Assembly: GCA_026008535.1 (NCBI GenBank)
Contig: BRKX01000018.1
Span: 49,965,588 to 50,029,587, forward strand
Direction of reading: 5' to 3'
DNA length: 64,000 bases
DNA from: Perilla frutescens
Lineage: Eukaryota; Streptophyta; Magnoliopsida; Lamiales; Lamiaceae
In this document: positions 60,949 to 64,000 of the stretch, piece by piece
Layout of the letters: the number at the start of each line of letters is the position of its first letter
Numbering within the stretch: the stretch's first letter is position 1
The notes under the pieces: generated by a model
Told to the model about the DNA's origin: nothing
Seen by the model: the letters and a program-made list of their open reading frames with translations, nothing else
Databases searched by the model: none
Translations under genes and position numbers: made by a program

Positions 60949-63900
60949 AGCCGTCAGTAAAACGGCTATAACTCTCTCCAGAAGTAAACTTTACTCGTGA
61001 TTCTGTTTGCGTTGGATTCCTAACTCAAATATCTACCCTACAAAAAGTGAAACCGGTAGAAACCCTATTTGAGTCGGCCTCTAGATGATTATCAAGTTTA
61101 TTTCCAAAACCGTCACCTCTTATGTAGGGATCGGGGTGAACGCCGTGTTTTTCATTGAGTCTATCATTTTTGAACACTAGAGTCCATTATGAATCAATCC
61201 ATATGATCATATATGCCTAATCCATCCACTTTTGAAAAAATCAAATTTTTGAGCCCGCCCAAAGGGGTACCCCTTTGGCCGGTAGCCAGATTTGGCCCCG
61301 TTTTCTGGCAGCCGTCAGTAAAACGGCTGTAACTCTCTCCAGAATTAAGCTTTACCCGTGATTCTTGTTGCGTTGGATTCCTAACTCAAATATCTACCCC
61401 ACCAAAAGTCGAACTGGTAGAAACCCTATTTGAGTCAGCCTCTAGGTGATTATCAAGTTGATTTCCAAAACCGTCACCTCTTATGTAGGGATCGGGGTGA
61501 ACGTCGGGTTTTTCATTGAGTCTAGCATTTTTGAACACTAGAGTCCATTATGAATCAATCCATATGATCATATATGCCTAATCCGTCCACTTTTGAAAAA
61601 ATCAAATTTTTGAGCCCGCCCAAAAGGGTACCTCTTTGGCCGGTGGCCAGATTTGGCCCCGTTTTCTGGCAGCCGTCAGTAAAACGGCTGTAACTCTCTC
61701 CAGAAGTAAGCTTTACCCGTGATTCTTATTGCGTTGGATTCCTAACTCAAATATCTACCCCACCAAAAGTCGAACCGGTAGAAACCCTATTTGAGTCGGC
61801 CTCTAGGTGATTATCAAGTTGATTTCCAAAACCGTCACCTCTTTTGTAGGGATCGGGGTGAACATCGGGTTTTTCATTGAGTCTAGCATTTTTGAACACT
61901 AGACTCCATTATAAATCAATGCATATGATCATATATATCTAATCTGTCCACTTTTGAAAAAATCAAATTTTTGAGCCCGCCCAAAGGGGTACCCCTTTGG
62001 CCGGTGGCCAGATTTGGCCCCGTTTTCTGGCAGCCGTCAGTAAAACGGCTGTAACTCTCTCCAGAAGTAAGCTTTACCCGTGATTCTTATTGCGTTGGAT
62101 TCCTAACTCAAATATCTACCCCACCAAAAGTCGAACTGGTAGAAACCCTATTTGAGTCGGCCTCTAGGTGATTATCAAGTTGATTTCCAAAACCGTCACC
62201 TCTTATGTAGGGATCGGGGTGAACGTCGGGTTTTTCATTGAGTCTAGCATTTTTGAACACTAGAGTCCATTATGAATCAATCCATATGATCATATATGAC
62301 TAATCCGTGCACTTTTGAAAAAATCAAATTTTTGAGCCCGCCCAAAGGGGTACCCCTTTGGCCGGTGGCCAGATTTAGCCCCGTTTTCTGGCAGCCGTTA
62401 GTAAAACGGCTAGAACTCTCTCCAGAATTAAGCTTTACCTGTGATTCTTGTTGCGTTGGATTCCTAACTCAAATATCTACCCTACTAAAAGTCGAACCGG
62501 TAGAAACCCTATTTGAGTCGGCCTCTAGGTGATTATCAAGTTGATTTCCAAAACCGTCACCTCTTTTGTAGGGATCGGGGTGAACATCGGGTTTTTCATT
62601 GAGTCTAGCATTTTTGAACACTAGACTCCATTATAAATCAATGCATATGATCATATATATCTAATCTGTCCACTTTTGAAAAAATCAAATTTTTGAGCCC
62701 GCCCAAAGGGGTACCCCTTTGGCCGGTGGCCAGATTTGGCCCCGTTTTCTGGCAGCCGTCAGTAAAACGGCTGTAACTCTCTCCAGAAGTAAGCTTTACC
62801 CGTGATTCTTATTGCGTTGGATTCCTAACTCAAATATCTACCCCACCAAAAGTCGAACTGGTAGAAACCCTATTTGAGTCGGCCTCTAGGTGATTATCAA
62901 GTTGATTTCCAAAACCGTCACCTCTTATGTAGGGATCGGGGTGAACGTCGGGTTTTTCATTGAGTCTAGCATTTTTGAACACTAGAGTCCATTATAAATC
63001 AATCCATATGATCATTTATGCCTAATCCGTCCAGTTTTCAAAAAATCAAATTTTTGAGCCCGTCCAAAGGGGTACCCCTTTGGCCGGTGGCCAGATTTGG
63101 CCCCGTTTTCTGGCAGCCGTCAAAAAAACGGCTATAACTCTCTCCAGAAGTAAGCTTTACCCATGATTCTTGTTGCGTTGGATTCCTAACTCAAATATCT
63201 ACCATACCAAAAGTCGAACCAGTAGAAACCCTATTTGAGTCGGCCTCTAGGTGATTATCAAGTTGATTTCCAAAACCGTCACCTCTTATGTAGGGATCGG
63301 GGTGAACGTCGGGTTTTTCATTGAGTCTAGCATTTTTGAACACTAGAGTCCATTATGAATCAATCCATATGATCATATATGACTAATCCGTGCACTTTTG
63401 AAAAAATCAAATTTTTGAGCCCGCCCAAAGGGGTACCCCTTTGGCCGGTGGCCAGATTTAGCCCCGTTTTCTGGCAGCCGTTAGTAAAACGGCTAGAACT
63501 CTCTCCAGAATTAAGCTTTACCTGTGATTCTTGTTGCGTTGGATTCCTAACTCAAATATCTACCCTACTAAAAGTCGAACCGGTAGAAACCCTATTTGAG
63601 TCGGCCTCTAGGTGATTATCAAGTTGATTTCCAAAACCGTCACCTCTTATGTAAGGATCGGGGTGAACATCGGGTTTTTCATTGAGTCTAGCATTTTTGA
63701 ACACTAGACTCCATTATAAATCAATCCATATGATCATATATGCCTAATCTGTCCACTTTTGAAAAAATCAAATTTTTGAGCCCGCCCAAAGGGGTACCCC
63801 TTTGGCCGGTAGCCAGATTTGGCCCCGTTTTCTGGCAGCCGTCAGTAAAACGGCTGTAACTCTCTCCAGAAGTAAGCTTTACCCGTGATTCTTATTGAGT

Positions 63901-64000
63901 TGGATTCCTAACTCAAATATCTACCCCACCAAAAGTCGAACTGGTAGAAACCCTATTTGAGTCGGCCTCTAGGTGATTATCAAGTTGATTTCCAAAACCG
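60949..64000 (+). repeat. Block 10: A-rich monomers in 2- and 3-monomer registers
   Basis: Monomers 60949 (B-like), 61310 (A), then 61671, 62032, 62393, 62754, 63115, 63476 and the partial 63837. The 61671 and 62393 monomers share CTTTTGTAGG, AACATCGGG, GACTCCATTATAAATCAATGC and ATATATCTAATCTG (722-bp register). The 62393 and 63476 monomers share a preceding GACTAATCCGTGCAC tail, GCCGTTAG and GGCTAGAAC (1083-bp register). Most bodies are type A (CCCCACCAAAAG). Confidence 0.85.
63837..64000 (+). repeat. Partial monomer at window edge
   Basis: The last 164 bases are the first part of a type A monomer (GGCTGTAAC head, CCCCACCAAAAG, GTCGAACTGG), cut by the window end at monomer position 164. It carries TTGAGTTGG in place of the usual TTGCGTTGG near 63896. 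Confidence 0.95.

Larger units (their letters stand above)
1..64000 (+). repeat. Satellite DNA array, ~361-bp monomer, head-to-tail
   Basis: The entire window is a tandem array. The landmark AGCCGTCAG or AGACGTCAG, preceded by TTCTGGC, recurs every 359-362 bases from position 1 to 63837, giving 177 full monomers and one partial. All are in the same orientation. No interruption, inversion, transposon or single-copy stretch was found, so the array extends beyond both edges. The monomer is moderately AT-rich with a GC-rich palindromic tail. Tandem arrays of roughly 320-380 bp units, homogenised into higher-order repeats, are typical of plant centromeric or heterochromatic satellites. Assignment to a plant and to a centromere is inference, and I do not recognise the family. 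The strand given is simply the reading direction used to define the monomer. Confidence 0.98.

Noticed and set aside
62296..62532. 78-codon plus-strand open frame, identical at 63379-63615, with a related one at 36682-36918
   Set aside because: The frame is normally closed by the TAA in CGGCTATAAC or CGGCTGTAAC. It is open here only because single changes (CTAGAAC, or CTATATC at 36799) remove that stop. The two identical copies are explained by the 1083-bp monomer duplication. No ribosome-binding or promoter context and no known domain.
1..64000. CRISPR-like array
   Set aside because: The repeats are contiguous 361-bp monomers without short conserved repeats separated by unique spacers, and there are no cas genes.
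1..64000. Ribosomal DNA spacer or telomeric/subtelomeric repeat array
   Set aside because: No rRNA coding sequence occurs in 64 kb, and the telomere-like motif is a single octamer per monomer without tandem telomere units.

Overview
The whole 64 kb is one uninterrupted, head-to-tail satellite DNA array. Walking a fixed landmark (the AGCCGTCAG / AGACGTCAG motif preceded by TTCTGGC) gives 177 complete monomers plus a 164-base partial one starting at 63837. The mean spacing is about 360.7 bp; most monomers are 360 or 361 bp and the extremes are 359 and 362. All monomers lie in the same orientation. I found no unique sequence, transposon insertion, tRNA, rRNA or credible protein gene, and neither edge of the array is in the window. 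I do not recognise the family by name. Monomer length, purity, layered higher-order repeats and a plant-type telomere-like octamer in most monomers suggest a nuclear plant genome, probably a centromeric or other heterochromatic array. That origin is inference; the sequence itself shows only the satellite.

Monomers fall into recurring subfamilies that I label by linked diagnostic bases. A: GGCTGTAAC head, CCCCACCAAAAG, GTCGAACTGG. B: AGTAAACTTTACTCG head, usually with TCTCTACCCTAC, GTGAAACCGG and GTTTATTTCC. C: AGACGTCAG head, TTATCCGTG, GTTCAAATGGAAG, often CCACAACCGTCGCC and TTTTTTAATACTAG. D: CTCTCTGCGGAATT head, GTGATTTTTG, ACCACACC. E: CTCCATAACTAAG head. F: preceded by a GCGCGTCCAAAG...CTAGTGGCAAG tail, with ACCATACC and AACCAGTAG. 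G: preceded by CCGATTTCTGG.

These types are ordered into nested higher-order repeats (HORs). 1-5409: about three 4-monomer units. 5612-12007: a nine-monomer segment present twice at an offset of 3241 bp. 13040-19260: a roughly 2.26 kb block repeated at an offset of about 3962 bp. 22707-27038: overlapping 5- and 4-monomer registers. 28481-31366: two 4-monomer units (1443 bp), with a relative 18.8 kb away. 36418-40387: 2- and 4-monomer registers. 42190-47463: a block repeated at 3603 bp (10 monomers). 48319-51924: a 5-monomer unit (1803 bp) twice. 51564-60948: a 6-monomer unit of 2166 bp, almost invariant between copies, ending in a contracted unit with a chimeric junction. 60949-64000: 2- and 3-monomer registers.

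Nothing here works as a gene network. The sequence records repeated unequal exchange or conversion and in-register deletion. Within the monomer the notable elements are a perfect 20-bp palindrome centred on GGTACC, a compound stem-loop at the chosen monomer junction, a 12-bp AT-rich palindrome, a telo-box-like octamer and several A/T tracts. All counts, offsets and identities come from reading by eye and should be recomputed.
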